Shown here in pieces: positions 35,496 through 41,997 of a DNA stretch of 64,000 bases. Every line of letters begins with the position of its first letter. The stretch's first letter is position 1. The notes beneath the pieces are model-generated. The model saw only the letters and a list, made by a program, of their open reading frames with translations. It had not been told where the DNA came from and did no database searches. This DNA comes from Flavobacterium indicum GPTSA100-9 = DSM 17447 (GTDB lineage Bacteria; Bacteroidota; Bacteroidia; Flavobacteriales; Flavobacteriaceae): NCBI RefSeq assembly GCF_000455605.1, contig NC_017025.1, forward strand, positions 186,001 to 250,000. Reading direction: 5' to 3'. The translations under genes and the position numbers were made by a program.

Positions 35496-35570
35496 TAAAA
35501 AGTAGTTACTTCATTTATAGATGATATTACATAATATTTAAAATATCCGAAAAAATATAAAAAGGGTCAT
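35398..35570 (+). pseudogene. 5' fragment of acyl-CoA dehydrogenase gene
   Basis: ATG 35398 opens MKPDLFQSPYYYLLDDLLSE, matching the intact gene at 39875, but TAG follows after 31 codons (35491). Weaker similarity, full of stops, continues to about 35570 (CCGAAAAAATATAAAAAGG against CCGAAACAAATTGTAAAAGG). The rest of the gene is absent. Confidence 0.85.
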
Positions 35571-35808
35571 ATTTTAATTTGAAAAAATATTCTTTAAACA
35601 AATGTTACTTATTCGAAAAAGTAGAAAACATATTGTATTTTTTCAAAACCAAAATATAATATTAGATGAATTATAATGGATACTTTCCTTTTTTCTAACT
35701 AATAATTACATCATTTGTGTTTTCTGCTTAAAAATAATTAGGTACATTTAGTGATATCATTTAATATTTCATTTGAATATTATTTGGAGTAAATAATATG
35801 AAAAAATA
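35571..35808. other. AT-rich junction without a gene
   Basis: About 240 nt between the dehydrogenase fragment and the SPASM maturase stop. I see no gene, repeat or strong terminator. It is probably decayed sequence at the insertion boundary. Confidence 0.4.
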
Positions 35809-36915
35809 CTAGGATTTGTTACAAGTGTAATTTTTAACTAGCTCTTGCATACCGTAATATTCTATAGCTTTTTGTTTTAATGGATTAGTGCTCCAATCAG
35901 CCCATTCATTAGTATAGGGATTGTATCCACATTTTAAGGGTTTCGATAAATCTATATCTTCTTCAAAATGAGTACGCTCAGTATAAGCACGACAATCGGT
36001 ACAAATATGACGGAATTCACAGTCTTTGCATATTTCTATCATGTCTTTAGTTACATTCCAATATTTCTTAAAATCGGGATGATTTAAAGCTTCTTCTAAT
36101 GTAGTGTCTTTTATATTGCCAAAGCTTTGTGGCATTGCTGGGCAGTTTTTAATATTACCGTCTTTGTCAATAGTGAGTTTTTTGTGTAGGCAGGTGTTAT
36201 GGTTAATGGATTCGAGGAAATGATCATACTCCTTTGAAAAATGGTTAGACTTCACCATACCACAATTCAAAAAATTACTAATCATCTTTTGAGTAAAAAT
36301 AATATTTACAAAGTCAAATTTATCACTTTCTAATGATTTGTCAAAAGGAGAACTATGAATAATAATTTTTGAAATCCTGAAATATCTGGAAGTTATTTTT
36401 TTTAGCCATTCATTATCTGTTTTTTCAGAATAAAGTAGATTGAGATTTATGTTTTTTATCAAAGTATTTTCAAAAAGATTACATATTTCTTCAATAATAT
36501 CGCATACATTGTCGTAATACATAAACTCTACAATTGTAACTTGCAATTTTTCTAACTCGAAAATCACTTTTTTTAGAAATTCAAAATCGTTTATATTTTC
36601 AAGTATTATATTACTTATTTGATTAGGTTGTTTAAAAGTTGTATCAATTTTAGGGAACCAGTTTTTTTCCAATTCATAACAATAAAAACCATATTCTAAT
36701 GCAATTAAATTTTCGAAATATTCATTTATTGTTTTTTGGTTAGATTCTCCATATTCTGCTTGGATTTCCTCAATACTTAATCTCTCAGTTTTTTCAATGA
36801 TTTCGACTAAATCATTTGGAATAAAATTTATTTGATATTTTTGACTGTCAAATATTAAGCTTCTTTTAGCACCTTTGACTATAAAACAATTTGAGTATAA
36901 TTTAAAATATTCCAT
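35809..36915 (-). CDS. gwsS: Grasp-with-spasm SPASM-domain peptide maturase
   Basis: This 368-aa protein shows the SPASM pattern in its C-terminal third. HNTCLHKKLTIDKDGNIKNC is followed by ICKDCEFRHICTDCRAY and LKCGYNPYTNEW, giving the cysteines for auxiliary iron-sulfur clusters. The N-terminal part lacks the CxxxCxxC of radical SAM, as is usual for the GwsS family paired with ATP-grasp ligases in Bacteroidota. Its role in maturation or leader handling of the graspetide is not settled. It starts 4 nt after the 58-aa ORF and is the last gene of the operon. Confidence 0.88.
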   Translation of the reverse strand: MEYFKLYSNCFIVKGAKRSLIFDSQKYQINFIPNDLVEIIEKTERLSIEEIQAEYGESNQKTINEYFENLIALEYGFYCYELEKNWFPKIDTTFKQPNQISNIILENINDFEFLKKVIFELEKLQVTIVEFMYYDNVCDIIEEICNLFENTLIKNINLNLLYSEKTDNEWLKKITSRYFRISKIIIHSSPFDKSLESDKFDFVNIIFTQKMISNFLNCGMVKSNHFSKEYDHFLESINHNTCLHKKLTIDKDGNIKNCPAMPQSFGNIKDTTLEEALNHPDFKKYWNVTKDMIEICKDCEFRHICTDCRAYTERTHFEEDIDLSKPLKCGYNPYTNEWADWSTNPLKQKAIEYYGMQELVKNYTCNKS

Positions 36916-36918
36916 TAA

Positions 36919-37095
36919 TTAAATTATTCTTGTTATATGTTTATAAAATTGTAAAAAGGGATAAACTTTCGTGTTGTATTTTTCAACAGGATAAACTTTA
37001 CCTGTTACAGCAGAAAGATTTTCTTTAAGCTCTATATTTTGAAGAGAAAGTGGTAAACACTGTTTAAATTCTTCAAGTATTTTATTTTTTTCCAT
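36919..37095 (-). CDS. 58-aa small protein between gwsG and gwsS
   Basis: ATG 37095 opens MEKNKILEEFKQCLPLSLQN and the frame ends ...YKHITRII at TAA 36919. It begins 3 nt after the gwsG stop and ends 3 nt before the gwsS start. All three start regions share the TTTAATTAATGGAA context, suggesting translational coupling. It has one Cys, Lys/Glu-rich ends, and the repeated phrase KVYP (GKVYPVEKYNTKVYPF). I do not recognise a family. It could be a maturation factor, a leader-binding RRE-like helper, or a second modified peptide. The tight packing argues that it is a real gene. Confidence 0.65.
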   Translation of the reverse strand: MEKNKILEEFKQCLPLSLQNIELKENLSAVTGKVYPVEKYNTKVYPFLQFYKHITRII

Positions 37096-37098
37096 TAA

Positions 37099-38028
37099 TT
37101 AAATAATATTATCAAAAAAAGATACAATTTTTTCATGTAATCTATAGTTACAAGGATAAGACACCATACCAAATTGACCAACTGGATTAACTTCTAAAAA
37201 GACAAATTCAAGATCGGGTGTTACGATCATATCGATTGATCCAGAATTTAAATTTAATTTCTTCATTAGTTTGTCTATTTTTTTTTCAATAACAGTAGGT
37301 AAATTAAATGGGATTGTACGATTAGGATTATTTTTATTATAATTTCTAAAATCAACTTTTGTAGTTTCATCATTTTGAGAAAAAATAGCCATACTATAGG
37401 TACATCCATCAAGATAAAAAATCCTTAACTCATATCTTTTTTCAATATAATTTTGTACTAATGAAGGGAAAAAGTTATTGGTGATTTTATTTTTACAATC
37501 AAGAAATTTTGTGTTTCCAACCAATGTATATTCTCCAAGATTTATCATTGTACTTCCAGTAATTGTCTTGCTAATATGGTTTTTATATCCTTTTATTTTA
37601 AATAACTCTTCTTTAGTATTTATCAAATAATCATTAGGAGTAGTAAAGCCTATTTCTCTTGCAATTCCAGAAACAATTAACTTATTAACGACAGCATTCT
37701 GATAGAGATTTAAATGATGTAGTTTGGATAATTTAAAATATAAATACTGTAAACATTTACTAACTTCTAAATTAATAAAATTATTAATTTTTTTATCTGT
37801 TGTTTTGTTGAATTTAATATTCAAAGAACCTCTCCTATACCAATAAGATGTAATTTCAGATAACAAAAAACTATAGTTTTTTGCCTTTAATTCTATATCA
37901 TCTTTTAAAAAATAAATTTCCAATTCATCTGTTTGGTTAATCCTGATAAATTTTATATTATTAAAAAGAAGCCAATCTATAACTACTGATGTAGTATAAT
38001 CGGCTTCTTCAGTTATTATTAGAAGCAT
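37099..38028 (-). CDS. gwsG: Grasp-with-spasm ATP-grasp peptide ligase
   Basis: The start is set at ATG 38028 (MLLIITEEADYTTSVVIDWL), which matches how this family begins. A longer frame from TTG 38106 adds 26 poorly fitting residues. The 309-aa protein has GRASP features: an N-terminal Rossmann-like domain, SYWYRRGSLN, the KTITGSTM loop, and the nucleotide/metal end VTPDLEFVFLEVNPVGQFG. Graspetide ligases join Asp/Glu side chains to Thr/Ser or Lys of the precursor as esters or amides with ATP. It lies ~195 nt after the precursor and 3 nt before the 58-aa gene. Confidence 0.9.
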   Translation of the reverse strand: MLLIITEEADYTTSVVIDWLLFNNIKFIRINQTDELEIYFLKDDIELKAKNYSFLLSEITSYWYRRGSLNIKFNKTTDKKINNFINLEVSKCLQYLYFKLSKLHHLNLYQNAVVNKLIVSGIAREIGFTTPNDYLINTKEELFKIKGYKNHISKTITGSTMINLGEYTLVGNTKFLDCKNKITNNFFPSLVQNYIEKRYELRIFYLDGCTYSMAIFSQNDETTKVDFRNYNKNNPNRTIPFNLPTVIEKKIDKLMKKLNLNSGSIDMIVTPDLEFVFLEVNPVGQFGMVSYPCNYRLHEKIVSFFDNII

Positions 38029-38222
38029 ATCGTTTTTATCTAAGAATTTTTCTAAAGCTTTTCTAAATTTACTCTTGTAATCTAATGATACATCTTTTTG
38101 AAACAAATTTTTGTACTTTTTTGCTGTAATAACTTCATTACGACTCTAAAGTAACCTCTTTCGATTAAAATAAGTTATAAAGATTCAAACGAAGAATTTT
38201 AAATATGCCCTAAATTTTAAAA

Positions 38223-38447
38223 TTAAGGATACTCAATCAAATGGTTTTCCTCAGAAATGGCAATCAAGACTCCATTCTCATCAAGATAATCAGTCCATAA
38301 TTCATCCTGACAATTCCAACTGTTAAGTGTACTACTAATAGTTCTAGAGCTTGATGGGAAATTTTTACTACCGCAAATACTTTTCATCTCGTTTAAACTT
38401 AATTCTTCAAACGAATTTTCAATAACAAACTTTTTTAACTGTTTCAT
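38223..38447 (-). CDS. gwsA: Graspetide precursor peptide
   Basis: This 74-aa peptide has a leader-like N-terminus (KKFVIENSFEELSLNEMKSI) of the Bacteroidota type that normally ends in GG. Here the motif is CGS. The following segment is Ser/Thr-rich (SSSRTISSTLNS) and the C-terminal half is acidic (CQDELWTDYLDENG, then SEENHLIEYP), which supplies hydroxyl and carboxyl partners for side-chain cross-links. It lies 11 nt after the DUF6624 lipoprotein gene and upstream of gwsG. The identification rests on position plus leader shape. The cross-link pattern cannot be predicted. Confidence 0.75.
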   Translation of the reverse strand: MKQLKKFVIENSFEELSLNEMKSICGSKNFPSSSRTISSTLNSWNCQDELWTDYLDENGVLIAISEENHLIEYP

Positions 38448-38458
38448 GTGATTATGTA

Positions 38459-39364
38459 TTAATTAAATTTTTCTGGATATAATTGTTTCATTCTCCATCT
38501 TTCATATCCATAACTAGGCAAACCTATATTTTTTCGTCTTTTATTTAATGTGTCTAAAGGCATCATAATCTTTTTTGGAGTTTGATAAGTTCCATAATAT
38601 TGCTCTTTTCCTCCATACAACAAATATTGATCGTATAATTTCCCATATATTAAAGGGCTTGCATCACCTCTGAGTAAATAATTATGTATTTTTGGCATCA
38701 AGGTTTTTAGTCTATAATCTGGTTGCGTATGTAATAACATGACTTCGATACTTACTTGGCTATTGTCAATTGAAGAATTACCAATTACTTTTTTGTTGAT
38801 ATAACCGTATTTATCAAAAAATTTATTAATTTTTTGAATGTTTACTGTGTCAATTTCTTTTAACTTGCTTAGGTCTTGTTCTTTTTGACGATACATTTGG
38901 TCAAGTGCATTCATTTTTTTTATACTATCTCTTAGCGAAACATTTATTGTAGCCAGATAAGTTTTGCGTAATTCAGGATATTTTTTTTCAAAATCCCTGT
39001 ATTTATTTTTTACATAAATATTTAATAAAGAATCTACAAGAATTCTTTCTTTTACATAACCATATTTGCTTACTAATAAGTCAAAATTTTTGGGTTTTAT
39101 TTTTTTATTTAAAACAACTTTTAATTCAAAGTAGTTAGAAAACTCAAAATAAGTATCCATATCGATTGGCTCATACTCGTTAAATAATTTATCTAAAATA
39201 GCATAACTTTTTTCGTATTCTTTTATTATATACAAACTATCCGCTTCATAAACTTTTAAATAGTAGGGTATGTAATTTGCATTTTCATCCCCAATTCGTG
39301 TAAATTTACTTTTACAAGAAAGTAATAATAGTATAAGCGTTAATAAAACAATTGTTTTTTTCAT
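38459..39364 (-). CDS. DUF6624 lipoprotein, first gene of the graspetide operon
   Basis: This 301-aa protein has a lipoprotein signal (LILLLLSC, Cys17). A helical N-terminal region is followed by the DUF6624 pattern (DQMYRQKEQDL, NKFFDKYGYINKKVIG, VMLLHTQPDYRLKTLMPKIHNYL, GGKEQYYGTYQT, RRKNIGLPSYGYERWR in pieces). The function of DUF6624 is unknown. It is co-directional with the precursor gene, 11 nt away, so both are probably on the same mRNA. An envelope role such as immunity, receptor or export helper for the peptide is conceivable but not shown. Confidence 0.7.
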   Translation of the reverse strand: MKKTIVLLTLILLLLSCKSKFTRIGDENANYIPYYLKVYEADSLYIIKEYEKSYAILDKLFNEYEPIDMDTYFEFSNYFELKVVLNKKIKPKNFDLLVSKYGYVKERILVDSLLNIYVKNKYRDFEKKYPELRKTYLATINVSLRDSIKKMNALDQMYRQKEQDLSKLKEIDTVNIQKINKFFDKYGYINKKVIGNSSIDNSQVSIEVMLLHTQPDYRLKTLMPKIHNYLLRGDASPLIYGKLYDQYLLYGGKEQYYGTYQTPKKIMMPLDTLNKRRKNIGLPSYGYERWRMKQLYPEKFN

Positions 39365-39657
39365 AATTCAAATTTAAAGTGTTTTCTGTAAAATGATATT
39401 ACATAAAAGTGTACTTTTTAAGGATACATTGGTGTACTTTTTTCAATTCAATAAAAAATTCTTGTCCGAACTCTATTATTTTTTTAATTTGAGTTAAATA
39501 TTCATTTTTATCAGCATTTAACTTTTTTATTCAACCAATACAATAGTGCTTTTGATGCCATTTTCTTGGTTTTTTTAAAAATGAATTAAATGCTCTATTT
39601 GACTACAGAAGTTAATTGTTTTTATTTTCTCTTTTAATGGTGATTTAAAATCCAATT
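39365..39657 (-). other. Upstream region of the graspetide operon with a possible decayed ORF
   Basis: There is no intact gene. On the minus strand, 39399-39576 reads KKPRKWHQKHYCIG, a stop, then IKKLNADKNEYLTQIKKIIE and FGQEFFIELKKV to a stop, possibly the tail of a lost gene. It must also contain the operon promoter. I see no well-placed -33/-7 pair. Confidence 0.3.
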
Positions 39658-39970
39658 TAAATAGTTCAATAAATCTAACATTTTAATTCACTTATGTTAA
39701 AAATTAATTATTTTTGTACCCGCTAAGCAAAAGAATACTAGCTTAGAGCATAAAAAAACAAACAAAACACACAAAATATTATGACATTGCTACTAATTAC
39801 AAGTTTGCGTAGGCAAACACAACTATTAAAAAGCGATGCCATAAGCTACAAATGAAAAATTAAAACTTAAACTTATGAAACCAGACTTATTTCAATCGCC
39901 TGATTACTACTTGTTAGACGATTTACTTTCGGAAGAACATAAATTAGTACGTGATGCTGCAAGAGCATGG
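39658..39970 (+). repeat. Copy B of the acyl-CoA dehydrogenase promoter and 5' end
   Basis: This is the intact partner of 35184-35495. It includes TATTTTTG (39709-39716, a -7-type box), a hairpin CTAAGC...GCTTAG (39723-39746), the leader ORF and the first codons of the dehydrogenase. The two copies bracket the graspetide operon as direct repeats. Confidence 0.9.
39781..39855 (+). CDS. 24-codon leader ORF upstream of the acyl-CoA dehydrogenase
   Basis: ATG ACA TTG CTA CTA ATT starts MTLLLITSLRRQTQLLKSDA and the ORF ends SYK at TGA, 19 nt before the dehydrogenase ATG. It is Leu-rich. The surrounding leader is strongly kept in copy A, but there the ORF is changed (TCG at codon 3, TAA after 15 codons). 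It may be a regulatory leader peptide or chance. Confidence 0.35.
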   Translation: MTLLLITSLRRQTQLLKSDAISYK

Positions 39971-41053
39971 GTTAAAAAAGAAGTTTCTCCTATTATTGAA
40001 GAATATGCACAACGTGCAGAATTCCCGAAACAAATTGTAAAAGGTTTGGGAGAAATTGGTGGTTTTGGACCTTATATTCCAGTAGAATATGGTGGTGCTG
40101 GATTAGATCAAATTTCATATGGTTTAATCATGCAAGAAATTGAGCGTGGTGATTCAGGTGTGCGATCTACTTCTTCGGTACAGTCTTCATTAGTAATGTA
40201 TCCTATTTGGAAATATGGTAACGAAGAACAACGCATGAAGTATTTACCTAAATTAGCTACAGGTGAATGGATTGGTTGTTTTGGATTAACAGAACCTGAT
40301 TTTGGTTCTAATCCAGGAGGAATGGTAACTAATTTTAAAGATATGGGCGATCATTATCTTTTAAATGGTGCTAAAATGTGGATTTCAAATGCACCTTTTG
40401 CAGATATTGCGGTTGTTTGGGCTAAAAATGAAGAAGGTAGAATTCACGGATTAATCGTGGAACGAGGAATGGAAGGTTTTTCAACTCCTGAAACTCACAA
40501 TAAATGGTCGTTAAGAGCTTCTGCAACTGGAGAGCTTATTTTTGATAATGTAAAAGTGCCTAAAGAAAATTTATTACCAAATAAATCTGGTTTAGGTGCG
40601 CCGCTAGGATGTTTAGATTCAGCGCGTTACGGTATTGCTTGGGGTGCCATTGGTGCAGCTATGGATTGTTATGATACTGCTTTGCGTTATTCAAAAGAGC
40701 GTATTCAGTTTGACAAACCTATTGGAGCTACGCAATTACAACAAAAGAAATTAGCTGAAATGATTACTGAAATTACTAAAGCGCAGTTGTTAACGTGGCG
40801 TTTAGGTGTTTTACGTAATGAAGGTAGAGCTACTTCGGCTCAAATTTCAATGGCAAAAAGAAATAATGTGGATATGGCCTTAACAATTGCACGTGATGCA
40901 CGTCAGATGTTAGGAGGAATGGGAATTACTGGTGAATATTCAATCATGCGTCATATGATGAATTTAGAGTCAGTAGTTACATATGAAGGTACGCATGACA
41001 TTCATTTGTTAATTACAGGTATGGATGTTACTGGTTTCCCTGCATTCAAGTAA
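39875..41053 (+). CDS. Acyl-CoA dehydrogenase, glutaryl-CoA dehydrogenase type
   Basis: This 392-aa FAD enzyme has family blocks WIGCFGLTEPDFGSNPGGM, KMWISNAPFADI, KWSLRASATGELIFDNVKVP, ARYGIAWGA and QMLGGMGITGEYSIMRHM. VTYEGTHDIH follows, whose Glu is the catalytic base. The RAS and YEGTHDIH patterns match glutaryl-CoA dehydrogenases, which convert glutaryl-CoA to crotonyl-CoA in lysine and tryptophan breakdown. Other short-chain substrates cannot be excluded. It is a single gene with its own promoter and a long leader. A truncated second copy of its 5' end lies beyond the graspetide operon. Confidence 0.88.
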   Translation: MKPDLFQSPDYYLLDDLLSEEHKLVRDAARAWVKKEVSPIIEEYAQRAEFPKQIVKGLGEIGGFGPYIPVEYGGAGLDQISYGLIMQEIERGDSGVRSTSSVQSSLVMYPIWKYGNEEQRMKYLPKLATGEWIGCFGLTEPDFGSNPGGMVTNFKDMGDHYLLNGAKMWISNAPFADIAVVWAKNEEGRIHGLIVERGMEGFSTPETHNKWSLRASATGELIFDNVKVPKENLLPNKSGLGAPLGCLDSARYGIAWGAIGAAMDCYDTALRYSKERIQFDKPIGATQLQQKKLAEMITEITKAQLLTWRLGVLRNEGRATSAQISMAKRNNVDMALTIARDARQMLGGMGITGEYSIMRHMMNLESVVTYEGTHDIHLLITGMDVTGFPAFK

Positions 41054-41170
41054 TTAAACAATAAATAAAATTGATATAAAATGCTTCTCTAGTTCGAGAA
41101 GCATTTTTATTTTTGTTACATAAATCAATTTTCTTTCAGATTACGTATATCTGAATAAAACCTTTTTATT

Positions 41171-41953
41171 ATGTCAATTCAAAATATAAACCAAAGTATT
41201 CAGCCATTAAAGGAGCAATTGTTGCAACATACATTATATGAAAAAGTGGCTTCTATTGAAGATTTACATGTTTTTTTAGAAAATCATGTGTATGCTGTGT
41301 GGGATTTTATGTCTTTGTTAAAAGCCTTACAAGCCAAACTTACTTGTGTAGAAACGCCTTGGTTGCCTGTTGGTAATCCTGAAATTCGTTATTTAATAAA
41401 TGAAATTGTAGTAGCAGAAGAAACCGATTTAGCAAGCGATGGAAACCGTCAAAGTCATTATGAAATGTATTTAGATGCTATGCAACAATGTGGAGCCAAT
41501 ACCAATGATGTAAATCAGTTTCTTTCTGATGTTGCTGCAACAAAAAATATTTTTGTTTCCATAAAGACGTCTAAACTCGATGAAAAAGTAAAAGCATTTT
41601 TAGATTATACATTTAGAATAATTGAAGAAGGGAAGCCGCATAAAATTGCAGCTGCATTTACTTTTGGAAGAGAAGATTTAATTCCAACTATGTTTACTGA
41701 AATATTACGTAATTTTCAACAAAATTTTCCTGAAACCAATTTGTCTAAATTGATATATTATTTTGAAAGACATATTGAATTAGATGCCGATGAACATGGT
41801 CCAATGGCGATGCAAATGATTAGTGAATTATGTGGCAATGATGCAAAAAAATGGCAAGAAGTAGAAGAAACTTCTATTGAAGCTTTAGAAAAAAGAATTG
41901 GTTTATGGGATTCAATTTTAGAACAAATTGAACATAAACATGAATTGGTTTAA
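41171..41953 (+). CDS. DUF3050 heme-oxygenase-like protein
   Basis: This 260-aa, all-helical protein starts with the DUF3050 pattern (IQPLKEQLLQHTLYEKVASIEDLHVFLENHVYAVWDFMSLLKALQ in outline). It carries spaced His/Glu residues (ENHVYAVWDF, NEIVVAEETD, FTFGREDLIP, FERHIELDADEHG) like the iron-binding sites of heme-oxygenase-fold oxidases. The function is not established. It has no signal peptide. It follows the dehydrogenase by 117 nt and ends just before a strong terminator. Confidence 0.8.
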   Translation: MSIQNINQSIQPLKEQLLQHTLYEKVASIEDLHVFLENHVYAVWDFMSLLKALQAKLTCVETPWLPVGNPEIRYLINEIVVAEETDLASDGNRQSHYEMYLDAMQQCGANTNDVNQFLSDVAATKNIFVSIKTSKLDEKVKAFLDYTFRIIEEGKPHKIAAAFTFGREDLIPTMFTEILRNFQQNFPETNLSKLIYYFERHIELDADEHGPMAMQMISELCGNDAKKWQEVEETSIEALEKRIGLWDSILEQIEHKHELV

Positions 41954-41964
41954 TTGAATAAAAT

Positions 41965-41993
41965 AAAAAATCCCGATTTAATCGGGATTTTTT
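41965..41993. terminator. Bidirectional terminator between DUF3050 gene and amylase gene
   Basis: AAAAAATCCCGAT, TTA, ATCGGGATTTTTT is a perfect stem with A and T tracts, serving the two convergent genes. Confidence 0.9.
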
Positions 41994-41997
41994 CTAA

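Noticed and set aside
35521-35534. 14-nt direct repeat ATGATATTACATAA (also at 39393-39406) as an attachment core
   Set aside because: The left copy aligns with decayed dehydrogenase codons, so the match is probably chance in AT-rich DNA.
38029-38106. TTG start of the ATP-grasp ligase
   Set aside because: The extra 26 residues are charged and do not resemble the start of this family. ATG 38028 gives a family-like start.
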